Positions 33,823 to 47,400 of a DNA stretch of 64,000 nt are shown piece after piece (the first letter of the stretch is position 1; the number at the start of each line of letters is the position of its first letter). Origin of the DNA: Odiellus spinosus (Eukaryota > Arthropoda > Arachnida > Opiliones > Phalangiidae); assembly GCA_963920705.1 (NCBI GenBank), contig OY987226.1, positions 9,798,501 to 9,862,500 of the forward strand, read 5' to 3'. A program made the position numbers and the translations under genes. The notes beneath the pieces were generated by a model. That model was not told the DNA's origin and did no database searches. It worked only from the letters and a program-made list of their open reading frames with translations.

Positions 33823-36800
33823 CTATACGACGTTTAAGTGGTATGAGATTGAGGAGGAAGCATAATCGCGTCATAAAAGAACGCACTTGGTTGCCTCCAG
33901 TACAACATAGTGTACCCCATAAGTCTGTTTTGGGTTTGGATTGGAATTGAATAGGTTTGTCATCATCAGTGCAACTTTCCCCGACACTTCTGGTCGGTGT
34001 ATCCTCGTAGCTCCATTCTTCATCTTCATCGTCGTCAAAATCTTCAGAGTCGTCCGTTGTTGTTCTAAAAATAATATAAATTTAAATGTGAACAGGGTCA
34101 TATCTAATAAATGAATTCAGATTTTCCGAATGGATCATATTGTATTGTATTCACTGAAGATAAATACTTTGGTTGAAACATTTAAAAGTTAAATACAATC
34201 AGCACTTGGACCCACCTATTCTCCTTTAGGCTATCATCCCGATGACGTCGTCTGTGAACGCGATGGATGGGTACGGGAAACTCGCCACTGCCAATCTTCG
34301 TGAAGTAATGTACTCCGGCGAATTCCAACAAGGTCGAGATGACGAACATGAAACTCATAATGACGAACCAATCCAAAGCCGTCGGGTAGGATACTTTCGG
34401 TAAATCGGTTCGAGTGTCCAAAACGAACGTCGATAAAGTTAGCACCGTCGTGATACCTGCGCAGAAAATTCAAACAAAATATAAATCACTCAAAACAAAG
34501 AAATACGTCATGATCTTGTCATCTCGAAACGTGGTGCTTCGAATTTGACAATATTTTGTATTTTTCATGAGTTTCATATGGAATTTGACTAGCACTTTCG
34601 GAAGGATCGTTAATAACGAATAAAAAATATATAATGCATAATAATAATATTTTATTTCGCGCACAATAGAATGCTGGCAACCACGGATGAAATCATTTTT
34701 CTTTAAGGTTATTTTCCAGGCTTCCACCAAAACAGGAAATAGTGACTTTACATTATAAAAATAGGGCAAAATTAACGACCAAATGTTTAAAAATAAAAAC
34801 CAAATAGGGACCAATTTTTCAATGAAAATGGGATATTTATTTGTAGGAAATTAATGCTTTATGACAGCTCTCCTTCTCTTCCGACTCTCGAGGAGTGCAT
34901 TAAATCGAAACTAAATCTCAAGCCCGTGACGCTAATGTCCTAATTAGACATTTATTCCTAAAACTTGAAGAACAAGCCCATTTAGGGAGCAAATATTAAT
35001 TTAAGGGTGGACCTAGTAACAAATTAGAAACTTTAAGAAATTCAAGGTGCCAGACGGAGGCTCTGTAAATATATGTTTGTCCTTCTACACCAGACATTTT
35101 TAAAAATTAAAAAGTAAAAATATTTTTCACAAATTTCAATAATACCATGAAACAAAAGCATAAGGAAAACAGACGTAACTAAATAGACTCCTATAAGGAA
35201 GTTACCTCTAATGTTCTTATGTAGGACTCGAGGTGTTATCGAGATGTTATTACTATTCCAGTGTCGTAGGACAGAAGTTAGAGAGTTGGGGCCTATAGCT
35301 TTCAAGTTTTTTGGCCAAACCACTTACAAACAGTGGATAAATCTATATTTTTTTCTTCATACCATTTTTTTTATCGAATAGCGAGAAAGAATTAAGTCTC
35401 GGGCGCGGTATCCTATTGAATGGTTATTGTATGGGAAGAAAAACTGGTGCGTGGTTCTCGCGACACCCAAAAACATACAACCCCCGCAAAAATACAAGAA
35501 AAAAAAAACAATATACTATAGATAGATATAGGATAAAGACTTCCACGGTTAGATACGTGAGTTAACTGCAGATGATAGTGTTGCCACGACAACGAGATGT
35601 CGCAGGTGTTCCTACTGTCACCGTTAGTACACGAGGATCTAAACAATATACTACATTTCAATATGATTGGGATGAACTAGTTTTCTTATATATGGTGTTA
35701 CTACGCGTGTATCAATGCGCACTAAGTTTCTACGTGTTAGAAACATGAGCTGATTTTATATACAGTCTTCTTCCTTTTCTCTTAAAGGGAGAATGAAAAG
35801 GAAAGTATTTTTAGATACCATTCGGTGTAAAATTGTGTTAAAGAATGCCACGTGTAGAGTTCTAAATCTGGGTAGAATTACCAAAATGGTTAAGTTATAA
35901 TTTAAAATCTTTTGGATTAAAAGCTAACAAATTGCAAAAAGATTTCAAAGCGTAACATTTTAAATCTTCTTCAAGTTTTACTTTTCAATAGTTGTTCGTG
36001 TTTGGCGTCGTTAAGGGCGCATTAATGTAATTTTTCAAGTCATATTGCCCTATCAAAGTCAAATGGTTCAATATATCCTGAAAAATATTGAATTTAAGGG
36101 GGGGGGGGGTCATCTTAGAATGACCATATCTTTTCACCGCGATCTCACATATAAAAATATAAAGTACCAATAGAAAGGAGAGGTTCAAATTATTGATTTA
36201 AAAACTGAATGAACCATTCGGAAAGATATTAAGCCACCAAAAGAAGATGGGTCAAGAGGTCCATTTTTGATTTACCAATAATTATATGAAGAACGTTTTC
36301 GGAGCTTACCTAAACCAACACGGTCGGCCGTAGCTTCCCTATTAATCCAAAACGAAACCCAGGATAGAACAACGATTAAAATACAAGGAACGTAAACTTG
36401 AATTAGGAAATAGCCAGTGTGTCGACGCAATCGGAAGTTCACTTGCAGCGCCGAAAAGTATCCTGTAAATCGAATGTAAAACAAAAAGGAAACATTTTAC
36501 TTACAGAAATATTTTAACAATAAATTGATATCCTTTCTTATTTATCTCTACTACTTTCTTTTGTATAAGAGTTAATAGTGTATATGAATCCGCCTTAGCT
36601 TTTCCCTTTACGATAGCTCTTCATATAGCTACATGGATCGAACTTTGAAAGAATTTCTTGAAAATCTTTAAGGGGACACAGGTATAAAGGATAACACAAG
36701 AGGAAAACCAAACTTTACTTCTTGTACTAACGACGAATGTTTGTGATCAAATACGGGTATTGCTGTGTTTTCCAAACCACCTAACTTCTAAACTCCTGGG

Positions 36801-39800
36801 GGTATCTATCCAAAAAAAAGGTCAAGTCTCGTATCAAACGTTAAGGTTACTAGTCGTGAAGGACATCTGATTGGTAGCATTGCTTATACTTGATGAAGAG
36901 ATAGGAGAGTCAAGATTCTACTACATGTACTTAAAAATAATGCCACTATTATTTTTAAAAATTTAAATTGTTCGGGAAATGTCTTATCATAAAGACCTTC
37001 GACTAATCACCAATATTTTTTTAGAAAAATTAAAAACATGTATTGAAAAATTTTAAATCTAGAGGTTGAAGAGTTTTTATGAATCTTCAAAACTAATATG
37101 CCAAAAATTTATAATTTTTAATTTTTCAATTGAAAGATAAACATAGGTACTTTCATGACAGAGACGGTGCCAGAAAGCACGAAAATTCAACTGTTGGCCC
37201 TCTATCACGGGAACGCACAGTGATGACGTATTATCACGCGGTAAAAAAAAGAGGGTGATTAAAATTTTATTAACTATTCGCTACCAAAAACTATCGCCAT
37301 ACCACTCTGACGGTCGCTATCGAAAACCTGAGGTGTTGAGTTTAGAAGAATAGCTGCACACCGGGATGATTAACACCTTAGCAGCTAGACGTCAAAAACA
37401 TCAACGATAAAGCGAATTCTGGTAATTTTCAATAGCGGTATTGTATTTCAATTTTTGGGAGACCTACCCTTAAATAAAAGCGCAAAAGATTCTGGAAGCA
37501 AAAAGTATAGCAAAAAAGAAAATCTCTAAATTGAAACTATCAGCCTCTCTGGTTTATACAAGTTGTTTATCTCTATCTCCTTGCTTTCATTTATCGAAAC
37601 TCTAAAAGACCATTAAGCCTAGTTACTTAATTCCAAACCGCAATATGTCGGATACCAAAAGAGTTAGAAGATACGTGGTATACGAATTACAAATTGGGAT
37701 GAAAACGATTTACCTCGGCGGAAACTGACTGTCGTGTTGCGAAAGGGAAAACCGATGAGGTCGAACTGAGACATGAATTGACCCTCGTTAAGGCTGACCC
37801 CTCCTACTGGGTCCCATTGATAGAGCATCTCGTCCACGGGATAACCGTCTAGAGACAACGACACAATAGAAATATAAAGGTACAAATCCAAGGTATAGTT
37901 ATAAATGGGAGTACTTTTAAACGAATCACTCGCGGGACTTACAACTTCCAAAGACGAGTGGGCAATTTTGGATGTCCATAGGGAAATTTTCCAGTCGCAT
38001 GGGACATTTAGCTTTGATGGTTAACCTTAAAGGAAGACAGTCAAAAAAAGGATTTTAGTTGAAACCGCGCTAAAAACCATAGGTCAGGAAGTATCTATAC
38101 AATATTACACACAAATATTAAAAAATCATTAAATTAATTTTATTCATGGTTATAATGTTAGGGATATTGCAAAATTTGCACTATAATTCGTAAATTAAAA
38201 AAAAACCGAACACATTTTCAAAATATAATGATATGCAAGAGTGTCCAAATTGACTACGTCCGCGCATAAATTAGCACAGCTTTTTTCCCAATCGTTCTTA
38301 ATTTGCCTTTTCCTTATTCCGTATACCTTTCTCACTATGCGGCGCCGAGAGAAAGTCAATATTGTTAACACGTTCCAAAGGAAATACGTCTAGAGCCAAT
38401 TCGCCCAGAAAAGTTATTCTTTCTCGATTATTTCTTTATTTTTATGGATACCTTTTCGGGCTCTTGTGTATATTATGGACAAGTACTCATTAGGTGTGTG
38501 TGTCCGTAAATTTCTCATAGAAATCACAGGCGGCGTATGGTTGAGGCAAATACATAAGCACCCATAGAAGTGTTTCAACTACTTAGCTTCTGCGTTAAGG
38601 GCGAAGACCAATCAATTGAACCTTTGCTGAGGGCTCGCATTCTGATTAGTAATTAACTACTTTACAAGGAATAGAGGGACCAATGAATGGCAGCCTTCGA
38701 TAGAGGAACCAATAGAATATCAGCCTTCGATAGAGGGATCAATAGAATGTCAGCCATTGATAGAGGAACCAATAGAAATTTAGTATTTTAAAAAGCAACC
38801 AAAAGAAAGTAAGCCTTTGAACGGGAATGCAATAAAAAGTTAACATTTTGATATTGTAGGAAAGACTTGTTCAATTGCACATAGCTTCTAAAAGGATCTG
38901 ATCATCTTCCCATGACTATTTGCATTATAGGAATTGGCCTGGTCCCCTATAAGAGCACCTGGTCAGATAACTATGATCCTTTGCGCTATAAACTGGCCTA
39001 TTTCTTATTCAAATTAATTCTAATTTACTAAATCAAATTAATAGCTAATCAGGGACAATAGCAAGATTAGTACACTATTTAAATGACAGCATTAATTATA
39101 GAGAGGCACATTTATTTCAGGGAAAACTGTTTTATTTTCGTTCTTGTCTCTTTTGCTCTTTTTTCGGGGGTTAATGGAGAAGGTATACGAAATCTTTCTT
39201 GGCGTGGTTGTGAATGCGCCGCTCAACTCCTTTCGCTTAGTTTACGAAGCTTACATAGGATTCACCCTTTTCTTTCGCTTAAGAATGATATATTAGTGCA
39301 TTAGCAAAGCCGGCGATGGTCTAAGTCCACTAATACAATATTGACCCCCCCCCCCCCTAGTTCGGACAAGGGGCAACTACATAAGCCTGTATGGTGATCC
39401 ATTCAGGCAAATCCTTATGACAATGGCTCGAACCATACTACCCCGCGTATCCCCTCTCTGGAAGGAAGATCTTGAAAAATACAGGAAAACATAGACAACT
39501 CTACAGCTCAGACGCATATTCGATTGTTTCAAACGATGAAGTTACAAATGGGGAGTAATAAAAAACTAAGTAAATTCGTACTTGTCTAGTTTCGTTAGCA
39601 ATAAATCTAATAAGGCTATAATATATTATAATCCTATATCGCTTTAGATTTAGAACGAATGAACCTCAAAAATATACTCAAATTTCAACAGTAAAAAAAT
39701 ATATTTTATAATCGGTTTCTTTAAAATTTTAGAGATTATTTTCACGCGTTTTGTCACGTGATAGGTTGCTTTCGCGTTATCTTTTTCGTGAAAGTACTTA

Positions 39801-42800
39801 ATCCAGAAAGTTTCGATAGAAAGATAAAACTTTCTGGATTATTATACGTTTTCAAGTGAAAAAAAAAAAAATAAAATGATTTTTTGTTTCTTAAAAACGC
39901 GTCAAGCCAGTGGTTTACAATTATGAATATGGTTTCTTAATTGTATTTGAAGAATAAAACTATTATGCTTAGATCTTCGAATAATTTGGTTTTAGTCTCA
40001 CTTTAAACTCAATGGTCTGCGATCCTGGATAATCTTACAAGGGAAAATGAAAACATTTCTCCAACTTATAGACTTTTTGCAGCTTAGGGCTGTCATTCCC
40101 AAGTCTTACTTATGGCAACACGGTGTAAAGCCAGTAAAAGTGACTGTAATACTTTTATCGGGAGATAATGGCTTAAACCCTAGTCGGCAAAAAAATTTAA
40201 GGACCAATCTTGATTTTACTTTTTCACCTTCCCTTTTAAAGTATTCCCAACATTTGTGTATAAGGAAGTTTCGGTTTGATAAAGAGCTCACTTCCCCCAT
40301 TTCCGGAAGTTCAAGTGCATAAACCTGACCGGCTTAAGATGGAAGATCCACATATATAAAAAGAGACAAAGGATATCCTCTATTTCGTTCTCAAACATTT
40401 GGAAAATTACCTTCCAATAATGTCAATAATGATTTTCAAAGCCTTCGCCATCAATAACAAAAAGATATCATCATTGTGATATAATGATGGCATTTTAAGA
40501 AATAAACTTTTTTCCTTTTAAGTTTAAAATGGTTAAGAGAATTTCAGAAAAGTCTTCAAGCCATCCTTTTACATTTCTGGCCCTAAATCGACCTATTTTC
40601 CAAATTTGTAATCCATAATTCTCATTTTTTAATGAACTAATTGCTTAATCTCTATTGACAACACGAGCAAAGCTACAGGGAAACAAACAAGATATCTCGA
40701 CTAGTACTCCTAATAAATCCAGCCGGACTAATTAGTTTTCAATTAATTAGATAGGTTAATAAATAATCGATCTAATTATAAATTAAGACGCAGTTATCAT
40801 AATAAAATAAATAAAAAGACAAATATCATTTGTAACAGACTTTCGAGACAGAAATAATATGCATATCCGACAGAGACTATATATGGCCAAGATATATCTT
40901 AATCGATTAAGAATGTATTGATCACGTAAAACTAAATGGAAGACACTAGGACTATCTTTGCACGTAGTCGCCCCATCTAGATTTTCTAGAAAATCTACTA
41001 ATAGTATTCGAAAAACAATAAAATTGATTATTTATATATTAATGGAATATTTTATTCATTTAATATATTAATTAATATTCCCACAATTATTTCAATGATA
41101 GTTAACCATTAATGGAGTTGTTAATAGCGCTTTTATGCCACTAATTGGCGTGCGTTGGAAGTTTCAGAAATGATGCAGATCTAATCCCAATAGAATTTTT
41201 TAACAATCATTTTTAAGTAATTTTTTCTGAAGGTCAAACGTCAAGAGACTAACATTCAACGTACCCTTAGAAAGGAACTGTACTTTGGTTCCTGCCATAG
41301 ACTATATACCTATACATTGATTGCCAGCTTCTGGGGGAAAATAGTGGTTAGGGGTTCATCTGATCGACATTATTTAGATCGACAAGAGGTCAAGATGATC
41401 TAAATTATTTAGATCGACAAGGGGTCTATTTGATGGACATTATTTAGATCGACAAGGGGTCTTTTTGATCGACATTATTTAGATTTACAAGGGGTCCATT
41501 TGATCGAGAAATCAAGTCTAACCGGTCGTTCATATGAGATTCCCTCTAGGGGATTGAGCCTCCTTGTTATAAAAAGTATTTGTTCCACATTAAACTGAAT
41601 CGAACTGAGGTACTATTAATCTCGGCAGCACAACGACCCATTATACCATCCTAGTATTTCTTAAAAATTCTAAAGCATCCCATTTCGTTTGGGTATAGTT
41701 TAACATTCCCAATAACGCAGATATGGCCTTCGTTTTAATTACAAGATTTTAACCGAAACCAGCCGGAACGTCACAAAATACATATACGAATCTATATAAT
41801 TAAGGAAGATCCCAAAATCATAATATATTAGATTGAAACCAAAACCCTTACAACGTATTATCCGTTATTGAAGTTTCGAGATCCGAGGTATTAATTCGAT
41901 GACAAGACAGCCTCACGATGTCTCATTATAATATATATATATATCCTTATATATCTGACCCGTCTTATAATTAAAGCGTATATTAAATCGAAACGAGGCT
42001 AATCCCATAGTTATGTAAGTTATAATAGTATGACAGAAGTTAATGAGAGGTCCTGCGAAGTTTACAGTTCTAAGTTCCCTTGTGTCGTAATTCTTCCTAT
42101 TTTACTCGCTGGGATTGGGTTTAGTTCATACTGCTTTGTAGTGGAAGGATTTAGTCACGCGACGAACCGTGCGATGTCTGCTAGTTTTTTAGCTCACGCA
42201 ATTTTCGAAAACTTTCCCCGTTAGAGTTGAATGAACTAGACTCACTATTTGTACACTTCGAAGGATCTTTCATTATCTTCTGATTACAAAGGCCGTATCA
42301 GTAATAGAATCGCTCTAATCGGAGGTGAAATTATATATACATTATAACAGTAATTTCACGATCACGTCTCATTAACTGAAAATAGTTTCAAATCATACTT
42401 AAATTCGATTTAAAGTGATGCTTCGCCATTTTTCTTTTCGGATGCCTTTTTTATCGTGGCTAGTTTTATCATACAAACGCCATATTTAAATTCCTATACC
42501 TTTGGGTTGACGCGTTCTTAAAAAACTTAAAAAATAAAATGATATAGGTAATTTTTTTCTCGATATATGAAGCATTTTATTTTTGAAACGTTATTAACGA
42601 TAATATTCATACGAAACGTGTAGGACTTTATGGATCAAGTACTTTCACGAAAAAGCCGCACGAAAGCACCCATATCACTCGCCAGAACGAGCAAGAACAG
42701 TGGGAAAACTAGTAACTAACATAACCAGGTTCGCGTCTGTCTATTCAGTTAGTTTCTTACTTTGCCACTGTTTTCCATTAGAGGACGCTTATGAACACAA

Positions 42801-44377
42801 GGTTTAGTTTTTCATCTTTATCTATTATGACAGGTGTCCATTGCTAATATTCCTATCTTCCAAGTATCGCCAATCTGCGCGTTGAATACATAACGGGGTG
42901 GAATGACGACAGCGATTCATACCATCCTCACTCTGACTAGGGTACACTATCTTTCTACGAACAAATACAGCTTTTTAAACAGAACTCGTATACGCTCTTA
43001 GCTTGCTTGGCTGATCAAAGTATCTAACTTCAAGTGCTGAGTTAGCCACTACTCTGCACTTAGGATCCAGGCCCACTTAAGTCACAATAGACTTGTCTCG
43101 GCAAGACGATGTTTGAACTTTCTTTTCCACTCAAAACTATAAATATCTATACTTAGTTAGCCCCTTTCTAATGGATGGAATAGTTTTATCTTATAGAAAC
43201 CACGAGCTAAAAAACTCTTCTTTTTTTTCGGAGTCAAGAGTCTGACCAATTTTTGTTTGGAGAAGAAATAACAATTGAATCTTACCTCATGGAATAAAGT
43301 ATCTCGCCATTCTTGAGTATGCGCAGTAGCTTGTTAGGTCTAGTGATAGTGTGCAAGTACGAGTCTTTTCCGTTGTGGAAATAAGTGTCTGGTTTCCAGA
43401 GCAATTCGAGCATTTTGATGTTCAAACTGAGTTGTTCCATTTGTCCTTCGAATTGTAGTCGTTGGTCAACCCATTTTTGTCGGAAGTAGCAGTCCATGGA
43501 GTAGGCCTAAAAAAATTAGAAAAGATTAATTACGCAATTTGTAATGAGGGTAAATACTATTTTAAAGGAACAGCAGAGGTTTTTTTTGCAAGGTGCATTG
43601 CAATTTTTTTTTTTGTGGGGTGGGGTGAAGCCCAACGTCGCTAGATTTTTTTGAAAGGGGGCAATAGTCAGTCCAAAATGGGGAAGGAATTTGCCGCCCT
43701 CTTTGCGGCGTCTATGCAGTGCAGGCTGACAATTTTGAAAATTGCAATACACAAATAATGATTTCGGGGACAAAATATTGATTAATTTACCGCGAAAACA
43801 AAAAAAAAAAATATATATATATATATATTTTAGGAAATTTTAGCTATAATTGGCATCCTGATCTTTTCACTGACATAACTGAAGGATGCTTAACGAAGCA
43901 ATTATTTTTGTTGTCATTGTGGTGAACTTATTTAAAAGGAACACGCAACAAGAAAATATTCTGGTTCTGAATTTTGATCATTGACGTCATTAAAAAGGTA
44001 ATATATAAAATGTCCTGCTTGGATCGTTCCGCTTGTGTAGACAGCACGGCCCAGCGCAACAAATGTGCGTGACGTAGGCCGTGATAAAATCCTGAAAGTA
44101 ATGATTCCGCTAAATAAAAAAGACTTGTAAGTATTACAAGGCATTTTACATTTTAACCAATTGGAAAATATTTTTAAATAAATATTTTTGTCAGACATTT
44201 AGATTTTCTTGCTTCTCCAACGTATGAGTGTGACTAACACTTTATTACACATTATATGTTTGAGTGTAAAAACTTTGAAAGCCAAATTTAATTATTAAAT
44301 TTAATTTAAAAAAGTTCTGTGTCGCCTATATTTTTCGGAAAAATTTACAATCGTTTTCCGGAAACGACGGTTAAAGT

Positions 44378-44420
<43 letters not shown>

Positions 44421-47400
44421 CCCCATTTGGCTAGGATGTATATTGCCTAGTTGTTAAGGGAGAGCTAGTGTAGAAATAAGCCAAGCGAAAGCTACAAGTG
44501 GTTAGTTGCCGCGAGCTGCTCTCTCATCTCTTCCAACTTCTTAACGCCCTAACGATTTCTACAAAGCAACAATGTATAGTTACAGAACCGGAGGACAAGT
44601 CTTCTGTCTTCTCTGACTTTGTTCATAGTCAATTTCACATCGAATTAGCAACACGCGCGAAGTGAGTTTGCCGCGAATTGTTAACTTAAAGATATAAGGG
44701 AGCCAAGCTTCGCACGTGCTGCCAAATAAAGGTGAAAAAATGTAGTTCCTAGCTGTCTCGGGCGACAAACCTCATTCCCTTCTAACCTATTCCTCAAGAC
44801 ATTCCGCGACTCCCTTGATAAATTTTCCGACAAGATCACACTTTCCGGGAGAGAGAGAGAATTAAAATGTCTGTCGCGTACTTTTCTTATTTCGCGTTGC
44901 ATCTGATTAATGAAGAAGACTTTTCCAGCGAAATGAGGTGTCATAAAGTCTAGCTTTATCATACAACCACTCGGATATCGCCTAGGGAAAGTACTCGGAG
45001 AAAACTTTTGATTTTAGTTCAGTAATTTTCGGTTAGAGACTTGTAATATTAAACATATATTCTATATGTGGTACGCGTACTGTCACCGTTTTTATCGAAG
45101 GTTTAATTACGAGGGAGCAGACACTCTTGAATTAACTATACACCCTAGTTCACTTAGTTCAGCTTAGATTTTGAGTTTAGGGACCCTATTCTGTAACCGT
45201 TCGAAATCAGTTTTCGATCGAAATCCGCCCCGTTAGCTTAATAATATCAGCAAAAGTCCATTTTTACGTCATAGCCCATTATTTAAAACTAGCCAAAAAA
45301 GTAATCATCCCTGTCTGGCTCGAGTGGTTTCAGTTTCTTTGAAACTTCGCGCCAAATCTTTCACAAAGGAGATGATTTTCATATTCGGTAAAACCATCAC
45401 GATTGTTTCACAAAGATAAAGGTTTACAGTGTAACTGTACACTTATAAATTCTTAAATATTAAAAAGTTGCACCAATTCCATTTGGAAAGATCATGCCTA
45501 TAAAATACGGGAATCTCCCATAAAGAAAACATTGTATGTTATATTCCTTTTAACGTGGAAAAATTGCTTTTTCTACGATAAGACCTAATGCTCACCAAAC
45601 CATCTTCCGGAAACTATATATATATACACCTCTAATAAAATTTGGACGTTTATTCGTCCCCAAACACTTAATGTCACTATGAAATAATAATTTGAAAGTT
45701 TCTTTCCGGTTTATTCGAAAATCTAAAAAATAACTTTTTAAGATGAGAGAAACTTTGATTATCTTTAAAGCGGAAGTCAATAAAGAAGACTTAAAGAAAA
45801 AAAAAAAAAAAAAAAAAAGAATTATTTTTTTGAATTTGTTGCTCAAAAACTATAAGAAAATTTTTTACCCAATCCGAATTCCCTTCTTAAAATAAGAAGC
45901 TTTTTAAAAATCTTGAATCCAAAATTAAGGATAAAATAACACATACCTTTAATTATAAACTTATCGTTAATCACTTTTTTGCACATTATTTGAATTTAGA
46001 AAATTTCTCTTATTGACCTTTGTTTTTATTTTTATTATTTTTATTATTTTTCATCTATTTATTAATTTATTTATTTATTTATTTTTCAGAAAGTCAAAAC
46101 AACCTTTAAAGAAGCAATCATTTAGGGGCAAATCTCGTAATGTATTCTCTACGAGCGCCTGTAGAAATGTTTGACTAGCAGCGCTTAGGTGTTCACGGAG
46201 AGGTAATCATACAGGGGTAAACCCTATAAAATTTATGATTTTTTTTGCAATCATCTATAGTAGTAGGATTCATGGAGATCACCTGAACTCCCCATATAAG
46301 GACTAGCGACTAATGGCATTGATCGATGGCTCTTATATGGGGAATGCAGGATCTCCTTGATCGCTAGTCAGGATATCTCCATGAATTAAGGTAAGTAAGT
46401 TTTAAATTATTTTTGGTTTAATATTTATTTGTAATTTATTTAACTAGGACTAGTACTATTTAAACGATAAGGAATAGATAAAAAAATCACTTGTTGTTAG
46501 GTTGCATTCTCCCTTTAAGAGAGAAAACCCAATAAATGTCTATAACACTTAAGCAGAAATCCCTCATGTAGCTTCATTACATTAAGGGTCTTATATACTT
46601 GTATATTACATGGATGAAACAATGTCTATATAAATGTAATGATGATTGTTACCTATAAGAGCCCCTCCAGCTAAACGCGTCATGTATTTACGAGAATGAG
46701 ACACTCACCATATCCTGCTCCGAGATGGGCCCCATGCTCCTAATGAGAATGTTGGTTGTAACAATCGTCGGTGACCCTGGTTATTCGGTTGTTAAAGAGG
46801 CCCCGAAGCGAGAAATGACCAGACAGATAAAGGAGGAAGACCAAATAAGAAAGCTCTCGTTAGTGAGGGTCGAACAAAAATATTAAGAGCGTTAATATAG
46901 ATATAGATAGATAAACCCCATCATAAGCTGACGATGAATCGAAAAGGGAGATTATATGTCCGAAAACTCTCCTAAAACATTTATTTATTTAACTGTTTTT
47001 CTTAACCATGAAGAAGCAGTATCATAAATTAATTTAATAATATTTTAAATTAATTACGTCAATACGTTTTACGTAAAGGATTATGGTAAGAAATTTAAAG
47101 CCATTTAAAAAAAATAGGTAATAGGCAACATAACTTTAAAAATACATAGTTTCACGCAGTGTTGCCAGTCACTGAAGCCGAGAGAAATTCTAGCAGTTCA
47201 GTTTTAGAACTGATCCGTTCTGAGCTGAGCTGATAACAATACAATGAAGGTAAAGCTGGGTAATTAAGAGCGGTAGAATTATTTTTGCCACCTTTAGCGA
47301 AAACAATAATTTAGTACTGATAGTTAAAAGTACTAATAAAAATTTAAAAAGTTGTCAAGTGCAATTTTGCCAACCTTGGTGGTGGATTATAATCCTCCGA

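Larger units (their letters stand above)
38026..43285 (-). other. Gene B intron between 221-bp and Cys-loop exons (5260 bp)
   Basis: Holds a 30-bp tandem array (about 38671-38845), a perfect 14-bp-arm hairpin (39800-39840), a 35-bp tandem array (41352-41507) and a dispersed repeat copy (about 42560-42665). No exon recognised. Plus-strand open frames at 39083-39304 and 42030-42224 are unsupported. Confidence 0.8.

Noticed and set aside
33871..34101. Minus-strand frame with a Met start overlapping gene B exon 8
   Set aside because: Wrong register; the phase-2 junction from exon 7 gives the acidic-loop frame, which splices cleanly to exon 9.
39083..39304. Plus-strand frame beginning with a hydrophobic, signal-peptide-like stretch
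   Set aside because: Isolated, short, inside a gene B intron on the opposite strand, with no recognised family.
44681..44962. 93-codon minus-strand frame inside a gene B intron
   Set aside because: No similarity to receptor sequence, and the flanking exon phases already agree without it.
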